Part shown: positions 55,498-64,000 of the stretch, in pieces
Position numbering within the stretch: the first letter of the stretch is position 1
Layout of the letters: each line of letters opens with the position of its first letter
NCBI GenBank assembly: GCA_964555705.1
Contig: CAZKTN010000002.1
Location: forward strand, 1 to 64,000
DNA: 64,000 nt
Direction: 5' to 3'
DNA from: ZLKRG44 sp964555705
Lineage (GTDB): Bacteria > Planctomycetota > Phycisphaerae > Phycisphaerales > SM1A02
Made by a program: the position numbers and the translations under genes
Notes under the pieces: model-generated
What the model saw: only the letters and a program-made list of their open reading frames with translations
Told to the model about the DNA's origin: nothing
The model's database searches: none

Positions 55498-57549
55498 ATG
55501 GCGCGTGCGCAGAGGCCGATCCCGCTCCCAGTGATCCCCGCATCGGGCGGATGCAGGTCTGGCGGCGGCCCGGCGCACGGGAAGGGGAGCGGCGGAGGCG
55601 GCGTTCAGCTCACTCACGTGCGCAAGTCACGGTCGGGCCCGCGTCGTGCGGTCGTGCTCGGCATCGTGCAGCTGCTGATGGTCGTGCATGTGGTGCAGTG
55701 GCTCATCACCGGCAGCACGCTGACGCCAGTCGAGCCGAGCGAGTCGATGGAGACGGTGAAGAACGGCGTGATCAACGCCGGGTTCATCTTCTTCGCTGCG
55801 GCGCTCGCGAGCACCGCGATCCTCGGCCGCTGGTTCTGCGGCTGGGGATGCCATGTGGTGCTGCTGCAGGATGCCTGCGCGTGGATGCTGCGGAAGGTGG
55901 GGATCCGTCCGCGCCCGTTCCGGTCTCGGCTGCTGGTGTGGGTGCCGCTGATCCTCGCGCTCTACATGTTCGTATGGCCTGTGGCCTACAGGCTTGCGGT
56001 GGCGCCGTTCGTGCAGCCGGACCTCCGGTGGCCAGGATGGACATGGCACCTCGTGACTGGCGACTTCTGGGCGACGTTCCCCGGCTGGCTCATGGGCGTT
56101 CCGTTCCTGGCGATCTGCGGGTTCCTCACCGTCTACTTCCTGGGCATGAAGGGCTACTGCACGTACGGGTGCCCGTACGGCGGGTTCTTCGCGCCGCTCG
56201 ACGAGGTCGCGCCGGCGCGCATCCGGGTGACGGACGCATGCGAGCACTGCGGGCACTGCACCGCGGTGTGCACGTCGAACGTGCGCGTGCACGAGGAGGT
56301 TGCGGCCTACGGGATGGTCGTCGACGCCGGTTGCATGAAGTGCATGGACTGCGTGAGCGTGTGCCCGAAGGACGCGCTCTACTTCGGCTTCGGCGCGAGC
56401 AACGCGCTCACCGCACGGGGAGGTGCGGTGCGCGATGCGTCCGGCGGTGCAGGGACACCATCGGGATCGGCATCCACGCCAGCCGCCGCGCCGCGCCCGC
56501 GCCACGACCTCACGTGGCCGCAGGAGATCGCGCTGGCAGCGCTCGCGGCGGCCGCGTTCATCGCGGTGTACTTCCCCTTCGGCGCGAGCCCTGCGCGCGC
56601 CACGGTGCCGCTGCTGTTCGCCTCAGGCATCGCCGCCTGCGTGGTGTTCATGCTGTGGACCTCCTGGCGCACGCTCACCGCGACAAACGCGTCGTTCCAC
56701 CGGCTCGCGCTCGTGCGCGCTGGCAGGATCGTTCGCGGAGGGTGGGGATGGCTTGGCGTCACCGCGCTCTCGGTCGCGGCGGTCGCGCACGCGGGCGCCA
56801 TCAACGTCATCGGATGGCGCGCCGAGCGCGCGGACATGGCGATCGCGATCCCCGACGAGCAGCTCATCTCGATGGACCGTGTGGAGCTTCCTGCCCAGAT
56901 GCGGGCCGAGGCGGAGCGTGCGCTGCGCCTCTACTCGCTTGCGGGCCCTGTCGACGGCGGCGGATGGGGCATCTACCCGGGCCGCGATCGCATGATCGCA
57001 CTTCGACGCGCGCGCCTTCTTGCGGCGCTCGGAGACATGCCAGCAGCCGAGTCGGTGGTGCGCGGACTCTGGGAGGCCCGGCAGGAGGAGCCTGTGGCCG
57101 CAGCGCTCGTGAGGCTTCTCGCCGCGCAGGGTCGCGATGCGGAGGCCGAGTCGCTTGCCGATGCTGCAGTGCGCGACAACCCCACCTGGTGGCGACTCGC
57201 GGAGGAGCGAATCACCGGGCTTGCCGGCGTGGGTCGCACCGACGAGGCCATCGCGATGGCGCGCGCGCGCCATGCCGCGGTGCCGGACGAGCTTGTCGGA
57301 ATGCGCCGTCTCTCGCTGCTTCTGATCGAGCATGGCAATGCGCCGGACGATGTCGAGGAGGGCGTGCGCCTCGTGGACCGAACGATCGCTGTCGATCCGG
57401 AGAATCCGAACGCATGGCGGGTACGCGCGATGGGTCTTGTGCGGCTTGAGCGACGCGAGGACGCGATCGCATCCGTGAAGCGGGCGCTCGAGCTCGCGCC
57501 CGGAGATCCAGGGCTTCAGGAGGCCCTGCGCGCCCTCGCCGCGCCGTGA
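55498..57549 (+). CDS. NapH/CcoG-like membrane polyferredoxin fused to TPR domain
   Basis: 683 residues. Five or so membrane segments flank the CX3C motifs FCGWGCH and CTYGCPYGG of the NapH/NosR/CcoG class. A cytoplasmic ferredoxin part carries two [4Fe-4S] sites, CEHCGHCTAVC and CMKCMDCVSVCPKD. Further membrane segments follow (about 340-450). The C-terminal 230 residues are TPR-like helical repeats (LRRARLLAALGDMPAAESVV; EDAIASVKRALELAPGDPGL). It probably transfers electrons from the quinol pool or scaffolds an electron carrier. No nitrate, nitrous oxide or cbb3 oxidase gene is adjacent. Confidence 0.82.
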   Translation: MARAQRPIPLPVIPASGGCRSGGGPAHGKGSGGGGVQLTHVRKSRSGPRRAVVLGIVQLLMVVHVVQWLITGSTLTPVEPSESMETVKNGVINAGFIFFAAALASTAILGRWFCGWGCHVVLLQDACAWMLRKVGIRPRPFRSRLLVWVPLILALYMFVWPVAYRLAVAPFVQPDLRWPGWTWHLVTGDFWATFPGWLMGVPFLAICGFLTVYFLGMKGYCTYGCPYGGFFAPLDEVAPARIRVTDACEHCGHCTAVCTSNVRVHEEVAAYGMVVDAGCMKCMDCVSVCPKDALYFGFGASNALTARGGAVRDASGGAGTPSGSASTPAAAPRPRHDLTWPQEIALAALAAAAFIAVYFPFGASPARATVPLLFASGIAACVVFMLWTSWRTLTATNASFHRLALVRAGRIVRGGWGWLGVTALSVAAVAHAGAINVIGWRAERADMAIAIPDEQLISMDRVELPAQMRAEAERALRLYSLAGPVDGGGWGIYPGRDRMIALRRARLLAALGDMPAAESVVRGLWEARQEEPVAAALVRLLAAQGRDAEAESLADAAVRDNPTWWRLAEERITGLAGVGRTDEAIAMARARHAAVPDELVGMRRLSLLLIEHGNAPDDVEEGVRLVDRTIAVDPENPNAWRVRAMGLVRLERREDAIASVKRALELAPGDPGLQEALRALAAP

Positions 57550-57574
57550 CGCAGCTGCCCAGTTGGCGTATGAT
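57546..57574 (+). promoter_or_regulatory. Promoter GTGACG-17-TATGAT for ptsN-like gene
   Basis: -35-like GTGACG (57546-57551), 17-bp spacer, TATGAT (57569-57574). The start codon at 57610 leaves about 30 nt of leader. The -35 overlaps the stop of the upstream gene. Confidence 0.5.
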
Positions 57575-57609
57575 TTGCGGCTTCCCGCTTCGCCGACCGG
57601 ACTGAACGC

Positions 57610-58083
57610 GTGCGTTTCTCAGATCTCCTCCAGCCTGATGCCGTCAAGGTGCCGCTCGACGCGGCCACCCGGGATGATGCGATCCGCGAGCTCGTCGGAG
57701 TGCTTGTGGAGAGCGGGTCGATCCCTGCCATCGAGGCGCAGGCGCTGACCGAGGCGGTCCTTGCGCGCGAGCAGCAGCGCTCGACGGGCATTGGCGAGGG
57801 CCTTGCTGTCCCGCACGCGAAGTCGCAGGGGATCCGTGCGATCGCGATGGCTGCCGGCACGCTCCGCGAGCCCGTGGACTTCCAGTCCATCGACAGGCAG
57901 CCTGTGCGCCTCGTGTGCATGATCGTGGCGCCGCCCGACCGCATCGCCGACCACATCCAGGCGCTTGCGCGCGTCTCCCGGCTCTTCTCGAGCGCGCACG
58001 CGAGGAACTCGGCATTCAACGCCACCAGCGCTGAAGCTCTGCGTGCGGTGTTCACGGCGGCGGACCCCGTCGCGGCCGCGTAG
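57610..58083 (+). CDS. PTS EIIA-like protein (PtsN/fructose family)
   Basis: 157 residues, a single PTS EIIA type-2 domain. The phosphorylated His is in GEGLAVPHAKSQG. There is no membrane or EIIB part, so a regulatory role like PtsN (nitrogen PTS) is more likely than sugar transport. No EI or HPr gene is adjacent. GTG start; no Shine-Dalgarno. Confidence 0.85.
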   Translation: MRFSDLLQPDAVKVPLDAATRDDAIRELVGVLVESGSIPAIEAQALTEAVLAREQQRSTGIGEGLAVPHAKSQGIRAIAMAAGTLREPVDFQSIDRQPVRLVCMIVAPPDRIADHIQALARVSRLFSSAHARNSAFNATSAEALRAVFTAADPVAAA

Positions 58084-58091
58084 CCCCTCGG

Positions 58092-59525
58092 CTATCCCAG
58101 CCTCACCAGCGCGTGGTACGAGCCGTCCGCATAGGCGGCAGGCGACGAGCCCGGCGCGCCTGAGGGCCATCGCATCGACTCCATCTCGATGGTGCCCCGC
58201 GACATCTGCGCGATCCAGCTCGCCTGCTCGCGGTTCTCCGTCGGGTCAACGCTGCACGTGCTCCACAGGATCGCCGCGCGCCCGGCGACCGAACGGTCAA
58301 GCAGCGCCGCGTGGTGCTCGGCGATCTCGCGCTGCATGCGGCGCAGCGCGCGCAGCTCGTCGTCGCTCCAGCGGTAGCGCGCCTCAAGTCGCCGCGCGAG
58401 CGTGCCCGTGTTCGTGCACGGCACATCGAGCACCGCGATGTCGATGGTGCCCGCGAGCGTGCCAAGCTGGTCGGTGTCCACGACGGTGACGTTCGCGAAA
58501 GGTGCGCAGCGGCCCCTGAGCGCGCGCATGCGGTGCGCGTCGGGATCCGTGGCGATGACCTCGGATTCGGGGAACGCGCGCGCAAGCTGCACCGTCTTGG
58601 TGCCTCGTCCGGCGCACGCGTCGAGAATGCGTCGGGGCCGATCCCCACGCTGCGCGCAGTGGGCGGCGAGCGCCATCACGGCCGCGGCGCTTGCAGGATC
58701 CTGCACCCGTGCGGCCGGGTGCGCCGCGAGCCAGGTCTCGAGCGAATGGTGCGGGCCCGTCCACACTGCGAAGCCAGGCTCCTGGTGGGGCGCGAGCAGC
58801 TCGCGGTCGGCTGGCGACGTCGCCGACGGATCCTGCTCGCCATCGAGCGCGATGACCGTTGGCGGGCGGCAGAGCCCATGCGCCGCGACCGCAAGCGCGC
58901 GGTCCGCGCCGAGCGTCTGGCGCCAGTGCGCGATGAGCGCGCGCGCATGGCTCGTCTGCACCGAGAGGCGCTCCGCCGGATCGGCCGGCAGGATCTCGCG
59001 GCCGAGCATGATCACGCGGCCGTCGTCCGCGGGAAGCGCATCGCGGCGTCCGCTCCATCGCGCCAGCGTGGAAGGTTCAGCCGCGCGCGCGGGATCCGGC
59101 GCATCCTGCACCCCGGAGCGCAGCGCAGCGACCGCGCGCAGCACCGCATTCACCATGCCTCCCGCGCCGCGGTGCAGCTGCGACTTCGTCCATCCGACCG
59201 TCTCGTCGACGACGGCATGCGCGGGAAGGCGGTCGAAGAACAGCAGCTGAGCGGCGCCCGTCATGAGAGCCGCCCTCAGCGGGGGCTGCACCGTCAGCCA
59301 GGGGCGCTGCACGTGCGCGCGCACCACGCACTCGATGGCGAGCCAGTGCCGCAGCGTGCACTGCTCGATCGCGTCGGCGAGCGATGCATCGCGCGCATCG
59401 AGGTGCGCGCCATCGGAGTCGCTGCGCGCATCGCGCGCGTCGAAGGCGAGCTTGGGGAATCGCGGGACCTGCGCCCGGATGCGTGCGCACGCGACCGCGC
59501 GCGCACCCATCTCGGGTTCGCTCAC
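58092..59525 (-). CDS. rsmB: RsmB-like RNA m5C methyltransferase
   Basis: 477 residues. N-terminal NusB-like helical domain (about 30-150, AVVDETVGWTKSQLHRGAGGMVNAVLRAV in blocks) and a C-terminal SAM-dependent methyltransferase domain: ILDACAGRGTKTVQLA, IATDPDAHRMRALRGR, DVPCTNTGTLARR with the release Cys, and WSTCSVDPTENREQ with the catalytic Cys. It probably makes m5C967 of 16S rRNA; RsmF is less likely because of the NusB domain. GTG start overlaps the metK stop as GTGA. Confidence 0.88.
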   Translation of the reverse strand: MSEPEMGARAVACARIRAQVPRFPKLAFDARDARSDSDGAHLDARDASLADAIEQCTLRHWLAIECVVRAHVQRPWLTVQPPLRAALMTGAAQLLFFDRLPAHAVVDETVGWTKSQLHRGAGGMVNAVLRAVAALRSGVQDAPDPARAAEPSTLARWSGRRDALPADDGRVIMLGREILPADPAERLSVQTSHARALIAHWRQTLGADRALAVAAHGLCRPPTVIALDGEQDPSATSPADRELLAPHQEPGFAVWTGPHHSLETWLAAHPAARVQDPASAAAVMALAAHCAQRGDRPRRILDACAGRGTKTVQLARAFPESEVIATDPDAHRMRALRGRCAPFANVTVVDTDQLGTLAGTIDIAVLDVPCTNTGTLARRLEARYRWSDDELRALRRMQREIAEHHAALLDRSVAGRAAILWSTCSVDPTENREQASWIAQMSRGTIEMESMRWPSGAPGSSPAAYADGSYHALVRLG

Positions 59526-60724
59526 CTCGAACGCACCTTGGATGCGGCGCGCCTGAGGGCGGGGGCGACGTCAGTGCGCTCCCACGAGAAGGATCCCTTC
59601 ACGCCCTCGTCGGGCGTGCGGCCGAAGTGGCCGTGCGCCGCAGTCACCGAGTAGATCGGCCGCATCAGCTTCAGCGAGCTGATGAGGCCCGAGGGCGTCA
59701 GGTCGAAGTGGTCGCGCACCAGGCGCGCAAGCGCTGCATCGCTCACCGTACCGGTGCCCTGGCTGTCCACGAGCACGCTCGTGGGCTCGGCGACGCCGAT
59801 CGCGTACGCCAGCTGCACCTCGCACGCCTGCGCGAGGCCAGCGGCCACGATGTTCTTGGCGATGTAGCGCGCCATGTAGGCGGCGCTGCGGTCGACCTTC
59901 GACGGGTCCTTGCCGCTGAAGGCGCCTCCGCCGTGGCGGCCGCGGCCGCCGTAGGTGTCGACGATGATCTTGCGTCCGGTGAGTCCGCAGTCTCCGTGGG
60001 GACCGCCCACCTCGAAGCGTCCGGTCGGGTTCACCCACACCTTTATGCCGCGGTGCCACCACTTCCCGAGCACGGGCTCGATGATGTGACGCTGCACCTC
60101 ATCGCCAAGCTCCGCCTGCCTGCTGTTCCAGCTCGAGTCGTGCTGCGTCGAGAGCACGACGTTGACGACGCGCTTTGGCGTGAGGCCGTCGTACTCGACC
60201 GCAACCTGGCTCTTCGCGTCGGGGCGCAGCCCCTTGATGATGCCCTTGCGGCGCACGAGCGCCTGCCGCTCCACGAGCCGGTGCGCGAGCATGATCGGCA
60301 GCGGCATCAGCTCGGGCGTCTCGGTGCACGCGAACCCGAACATCATGCCCTGGTCGCCTGCGCCCTGCGCCTTCTTGCGCTTGCCGACCTTGGTGTCGAC
60401 GCCGCGCGCGATGTCAGGGGACTGGCGGCCAAGCGTGACCAGGATGCCGCAGGAGCGGCCGTCGAATCCCATCGCCGGATCGTTGTAGCCAATGCGCAGG
60501 ATCGTGTCGCGCGCGACCTTCTGGATGTCGACGTATCCGCGGCAGGTGACCTCGCCGGCGACCACCGCGAGGCCGGTCGTCACCAGCGTCTCGCAGGCGA
60601 CGCGTGCCTTCGGGTCGATCGACAGCATGGCGTCGAGCACGGCGTCTGAGATCTGGTCGGACACCTTGTCGGGGTGCCCCATGGAGACGGACTCTGAGGT
60701 GAAGACGTGTGGGCCAGTGGGCAT
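59522..60724 (-). CDS. metK: S-adenosylmethionine synthase
   Basis: 400 residues. Makes SAM from methionine and ATP. FTSESVSMGHPDKVSDQISD (ATP/metal His and Asp), GDQGMMFGFACTETPELMP, GGRGRHGGGAFSGKDPSKVDRS and GRFEVGGPHGDCGLTGRK are all intact. The GTGA overlap with rsmB couples supply of SAM to a SAM-using enzyme. I see no standard SAM riboswitch upstream. Confidence 0.96.
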   Translation of the reverse strand: MPTGPHVFTSESVSMGHPDKVSDQISDAVLDAMLSIDPKARVACETLVTTGLAVVAGEVTCRGYVDIQKVARDTILRIGYNDPAMGFDGRSCGILVTLGRQSPDIARGVDTKVGKRKKAQGAGDQGMMFGFACTETPELMPLPIMLAHRLVERQALVRRKGIIKGLRPDAKSQVAVEYDGLTPKRVVNVVLSTQHDSSWNSRQAELGDEVQRHIIEPVLGKWWHRGIKVWVNPTGRFEVGGPHGDCGLTGRKIIVDTYGGRGRHGGGAFSGKDPSKVDRSAAYMARYIAKNIVAAGLAQACEVQLAYAIGVAEPTSVLVDSQGTGTVSDAALARLVRDHFDLTPSGLISSLKLMRPIYSVTAAHGHFGRTPDEGVKGSFSWERTDVAPALRRAASKVRSR

Positions 60725-60782
60725 GGGAGTGGGTGGTAAGTGGGGCCTGTGGGGGCCAGATGAGGAGTATCTGCCGGTCCCC

Positions 60783-60860
60783 GGCCGTTTCGGCCTTGCG
60801 CCCGCGCGCCGGGATGCGACAGTTGAGGCGAGGAATGTACAGGGCAGCCCCCGCTGGGGC
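60783..60860. promoter_or_regulatory. Hairpins in the metK/protease divergent spacer
   Basis: GGCCG-TTT-CGGCC (60783-60795) and GCCCC-CGCT-GGGGC (60847-60860). Both would be in the metK leader on the minus strand. They do not match the SAM-I, SAM-II or SAH riboswitch patterns that I know. Confidence 0.3.
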
Positions 60861-60865
60861 GTGCC

Positions 60866-60871
60866 TACGCT
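60866..60871 (+). promoter_or_regulatory. TACGCT -10-like element before the protease gene
   Basis: TACGCT ends 13 nt before ATG 60885. Confidence 0.35.
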
Positions 60872-60884
60872 CTGAGCAGACGCA

Positions 60885-62414
60885 ATGGACCCATTCGGTC
60901 GAGCCATCTCCAGCCTGCCCGCATGCGCTGTCGTCGCCGTGACGACCGCACTTGGGTGTGGCGCACATGCCCTCGCGCAGGCTCCGGCCGCCGGTCCAGG
61001 CGTCAACCCCGTGTCCGCCAACGAGCCCTGGTCCGATTCCCACATCATCGTGCGCCTGAAGCGGGGCAGCGTTCCGGTGCGCGGCGCAGATGGAACCCTG
61101 AACTTCCGTGCGCCGGGCATCGAGGACGCTGACGCGCTCGCGGCGGTCCTTCGTGCGCTTGGCGCCAAGTCGGCCGTGCCGATCCCCGAGAAGCCGGTGG
61201 ATGACATCGCCGCCGCCGCTGCCGCGGGCCTTCGCGACTGGTGGCGCATCGAGCTCGAGCCCGGCATGAACACGCTTGCCGCCGCCGACATGGTGCGCGC
61301 CTCGTGGCCCGGCGTCGAGATCTCCGGAGTCGATGGCATCGGCGGGGTCGCCGACGTGCCCAATGACCCGTCGTTCCCATCGCAGTACGCGCTTCGCAAC
61401 ACCGGCCAGACTGGCGGCGTCGTGGGCGCCGACGTACGCGCCGTCGAAGCGTGGGACATTGCGACGGGAAACCCAGACATCATCATTGGAGTGATTGACT
61501 CGGGCATCTCGCCGCACCCGGAGCTCGCGGGGCGGATCCTGCCGGGCGTCAACATCCCCAACAGCACGACTGTCGCGAACGACGTGTGCAACCACGGGAC
61601 GCACGTCGCGGGAATCATCGCCGCCACGCGCAACAACGGGGTCGGCATCGCAGGCCTGTGCAGCGAGGCGAAGCTGCTTCCCGTCGTGATCGTGAACCCC
61701 TGCAGCGGGCTCGAGTCGTGGCTCGCCGACGGCATCGTGTGGGCGGTCGACAACGGCGCCGACATCCTGAACATGAGCCTGCAGTACAGCGTCGGCAGCG
61801 ACTATCTCCGTGCGGCCGTGCAGTATGCGGCGGTGCGCGGGATACCGATGGTGGCGGCGACAGGAAACGCCAACTCCGCGGTCGCGTTCCCGGCGCGCTG
61901 GCCCGAGGTCGTGGCGGTCGCATCCGTCACCGCGGCGAACGTGCGCGCACCGACCTCCAACTACGGCCCTGAGGTGAACATCGCGGCGCCCGGCGACCAG
62001 ATCTACTCCCTCAACTCCTCCGGCGGTTACGCGTTCAAGTCCGGCACGAGCATGGCGACGCCGCACATCACTGGCATCATGGCGCTGATGCGGCACCTCA
62101 ACCCGACGATGACCTTCCAGGAGATGCGCGACGCGATCGACGGGACGGCACGCGATGTCGGCGCGGCCGGCTGGGACATGTTCACCGGGCACGGCGTCGC
62201 GAACGCGCACCTTGCGCTCGCGCGCGCACGCGACACCTTCCAGCCGGCGGACATCAACTCCGACGGCACCGTGGACGGCATCGACCTCGCCGCGCTCCTT
62301 GCCGCGTGGGGACCTTGCGTCACCGCATCATGCTCCGGCGACATCAACGACGACGACACCGTCGACGGCACTGACCTGTCGGCGCTCCTTGCCGCGTGGG
62401 GCTGGGGATCGTGA
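60885..62414 (+). CDS. Exported subtilisin-like (S8) protease with dockerin-like tail
   Basis: 509 residues. Signal peptide ends near AHALAQ. A propeptide of about 120 residues (SDSHIIVRLKRG onwards) precedes the catalytic domain, with the triad Asp in IGVIDSGISPHPEL, His in CNHGTHVAGI and Ser in SGTSMATPHITG. The C-terminal pair of Ca-binding loops (ADINSDGTVDGIDL and DINDDDTVDGTDL) has LLAAWG twice and ends WGWGS. It is probably secreted or surface-attached. The bifunctional nuclease gene overlaps the stop as GTGA. Confidence 0.93.
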   Translation: MDPFGRAISSLPACAVVAVTTALGCGAHALAQAPAAGPGVNPVSANEPWSDSHIIVRLKRGSVPVRGADGTLNFRAPGIEDADALAAVLRALGAKSAVPIPEKPVDDIAAAAAAGLRDWWRIELEPGMNTLAAADMVRASWPGVEISGVDGIGGVADVPNDPSFPSQYALRNTGQTGGVVGADVRAVEAWDIATGNPDIIIGVIDSGISPHPELAGRILPGVNIPNSTTVANDVCNHGTHVAGIIAATRNNGVGIAGLCSEAKLLPVVIVNPCSGLESWLADGIVWAVDNGADILNMSLQYSVGSDYLRAAVQYAAVRGIPMVAATGNANSAVAFPARWPEVVAVASVTAANVRAPTSNYGPEVNIAAPGDQIYSLNSSGGYAFKSGTSMATPHITGIMALMRHLNPTMTFQEMRDAIDGTARDVGAAGWDMFTGHGVANAHLALARARDTFQPADINSDGTVDGIDLAALLAAWGPCVTASCSGDINDDDTVDGTDLSALLAAWGWGS

Positions 62415-62878
62415 CCGGCGACGCAGGCACTGTCGGCGTGCGCATGGAGCTCTCGAGGATCTTCATCCGCGAGATGAGCGACATGCAGGTGATCGAGCTC
62501 ACCGAGGTCGGAGGAGAGCGCAGCTTCCCCATCGTGATCGGGTTGCCTGAGGCGTTCGCGATCGAGCGCAGGCTCAAGGGCATCCGGGCGGCACGTCCCC
62601 AGACGCATGACCTGCTGTCGTCGGTGATCGATGCGCTCGGCGGCCGCCTGGTGCGCATCGAGATCCACACGCTCGACTCCGGCACGTTCCATGCGCGCAT
62701 CGTGGCATGCCGCGCGGACGGCGAGGAGGTTGACATCGACTCCCGCCCGTCCGACGCGATTGCCGTGGGCGTCGCAGAGGGCGTGCCCATCTACGTCAGC
62801 GAGTCGGTGCTGGCCGAGGCGGCCAAGGACCCGCAGGGGTTCAGCCCGTCTCCGCCGGACTTTGAGGATCAGGAGTAG
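62411..62878 (+). CDS. Bifunctional nuclease family protein (DUF151)
   Basis: 155 residues from GTG 62411. The DUF151 core runs from MELSRIFIREMSDMQVIEL to IDSRPSDAIAVGVAEGVPIYVSE, the well-conserved SRPSDAIA motif region. Members of this family have reported DNase/RNase activity. ATG 62444 is an alternative start nearer the conserved region. It shares its first bases with the protease stop, and its 3' end overlaps truD on the other strand by 38 bp. Confidence 0.85.
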   Translation: MTGDAGTVGVRMELSRIFIREMSDMQVIELTEVGGERSFPIVIGLPEAFAIERRLKGIRAARPQTHDLLSSVIDALGGRLVRIEIHTLDSGTFHARIVACRADGEEVDIDSRPSDAIAVGVAEGVPIYVSESVLAEAAKDPQGFSPSPPDFEDQE

Positions 62879-64000
62879 CGGGGTCGGCATCGGCATCGGC
62901 GGCGGCGCCAGCGCCAGCAGTCGATGCCATGTGCGGTGCATCCGATGATGCGTCGCGCACCGGTCCCACGCACTCGCGAAGCACTACGGTCGCGAACGCG
63001 CCTGGGGGAAGGTCGAACGCCAGCCGTACGAAGGCTCCGTGCTCGTCGAGGCCCGATGCGATCTCGGGATTGCGCAGCGGCACCCGCAACGGCCGACGGA
63101 GCCCCTTGGGCGCGTCGGGTCCGGAGGCGAAGAGTGATGCGTCGATGCCCATCGCGGCGCACGCCTCCGACTCGGCGACTGCCGCATCGCCGCCCGGCAC
63201 CATCATCCGGTCGCCATGCATCGGACCGGTAGGGGAGATGGCGAGGTTCGCAAGCCGAGCGGCCACCGACTGCGGATCCGAAGCGGGCACGCCGAGCGTC
63301 TCCTCGGTGACCGCAAAGCACGCACCTCCATCGTGGATGCACGCGATGTCGCCTGCGGCGAGCGAGGCGAGCGTGCCTTGCGCGAGCCGGTGCGCGAGCA
63401 CCGCATTGAAGACCGCCGACTGGAGCGCGGACGTCCACAGCTCAGTTGTCGCCTGGCCCACCGCGCGGATCGCGCGCTCCGCGCTCGCGCCCTTGATGAG
63501 CGCGCGAAGCACCATCAGCTCATGGCGGTCATGACGTGACCACATGGGCTCGCTCGCGGCCCAGTCTCCTCGCGCGGCAAGTGCGCGACGTTCGCGCTGG
63601 CGCTCGGGGAATGGCGAGCCCGAGTCGCCGAGCATTTCCTGCACAAGGTCATCCCATCGCCGCTCGAGCAGCAGGCGGCCGAGCCTGTGCGTGTTGCGCC
63701 TGTAGCCGAATCGCTGCGGGCCGAACGCGTCGGGAACTCCAGTGCGCTCGAGCTGCCTGAGCCGCTGCCAGATCACGGGCGCCGAGAGGGGATCGATGTC
63801 GCGCAGCCGGATCGAGAAGCGGTTGCCGAGCGAATGCCCGCGCTTGAGCTTGTTCGCGTGGCGCGCCACCCAGATGATGCCCATGCGAGGGTGCCGCAGC
63901 TCGACAGCCGGCGCCTCGCGCCCGGGCAGGTGGATCGACACCATCTGCCGGGTGACCGCGTGCCGGTCCTTCATGCCCGCATGGCCGATCGCGCGTTCGC
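62841..64000 (-). CDS. truD: tRNA pseudouridine(13) synthase TruD, start beyond window edge
   Basis: The visible part has 386 codons. The reading frame continues upstream of MKDRHAVTRQ to the window end, giving ERAIGHAG before it, which fits the AGMKDRHA catalytic motif (the Asp of KDR). Further TruD motifs: FGPQRFGYRRNTHRLG, the TRUD insertion domain (ALQSAVFNAVLAHRLAQG) and a late GAFVRLAFDLPPGAFATVVLRE. It lacks its N-terminal 70-80 residues here. The Ala/Asp-rich C-terminus is unusual and overlaps the nuclease gene. Confidence 0.92.
   Translation of the reverse strand, partial: ERAIGHAGMKDRHAVTRQMVSIHLPGREAPAVELRHPRMGIIWVARHANKLKRGHSLGNRFSIRLRDIDPLSAPVIWQRLRQLERTGVPDAFGPQRFGYRRNTHRLGRLLLERRWDDLVQEMLGDSGSPFPERQRERRALAARGDWAASEPMWSRHDRHELMVLRALIKGASAERAIRAVGQATTELWTSALQSAVFNAVLAHRLAQGTLASLAAGDIACIHDGGACFAVTEETLGVPASDPQSVAARLANLAISPTGPMHGDRMMVPGGDAAVAESEACAAMGIDASLFASGPDAPKGLRRPLRVPLRNPEIASGLDEHGAFVRLAFDLPPGAFATVVLRECVGPVRDASSDAPHMASTAGAGAAADADADPATPDPQSPAETG

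Noticed and set aside
60725..60884. SAM riboswitch upstream of metK
   Set aside because: No match seen to the SAM-I, SAM-II or SAH core sequence; only short hairpins.

Overview
The window looks like a chromosomal segment of a high-GC planctomycete-type bacterium, most like the Phycisphaerae. This is inferred from three things: C-terminal dockerin-like Ca-binding repeat pairs ending in LLAAWG on four secreted proteins, zinc-ribbon and MerR/excisionase-TM proteins of planctomycete style, and a dense core-gene layout. It is an assembled draft: two runs of 100 N are each flanked by the same 55 bases, so both are artificial gaps in continuous sequence. I saw no insertion sequence, prophage, CRISPR array or rRNA. 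No stretch over 300 bases lacks a gene.

Left part (1-22.5 kb). A tmRNA gene lies on the minus strand. Then come a small basic coiled-coil protein, an exported methionine sulfoxide reductase MsrBA, an M28 peptidase, a PQQ-type sugar dehydrogenase, a DUF1573 protein, a metallophosphoesterase, TsaB and a pseudo-receiver/GAF-like protein. On the minus strand follow phosphatidylserine decarboxylase and an HTH-acidic linker-membrane protein. MutY, a lipoprotein, GatA/GatC, a translationally coupled RND adaptor-RND pump-ROK kinase operon and a Nif3 protein complete this part.

Middle (22.6-45.5 kb). A PIN-PhoH protein is followed by PabB, then pyruvate phosphate dikinase, a CBM9-like lipoprotein, a glutamate-dehydrogenase-like protein lacking two catalytic residues, a HIT protein, NadC and BirA. 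A tightly coupled group follows: two secreted proteins of unknown function, a ParA ATPase and a VanZ/zinc-ribbon membrane protein. After it come an FAD oxidoreductase, a lipoprotein, MurJ and an M16 peptidase pair (one active, one without the zinc motif).

Right part (45.6-64 kb). Here are an exported endonuclease/exonuclease/phosphatase protein and a DNRLRE protein, both with dockerin-like tails, tRNA-Cys, a secreted protein with an internal duplication, two cyclophilins, GatB, Hpt, a PH-domain membrane protein, a DnaJ without zinc finger, a NapH/CcoG-like polyferredoxin fused to TPRs, PtsN, RsmB, MetK, a subtilisin-like protease with dockerin tail, a bifunctional nuclease and a TruD running off the right edge.

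Two genome-wide habits stand out. Genes inside operons usually overlap by ATGA or GTGA. About nineteen genes, mostly heading transcription units, have a TANNNT hexamer ending only 6-15 nt before the start codon with no Shine-Dalgarno sequence, which suggests widespread leaderless transcription.
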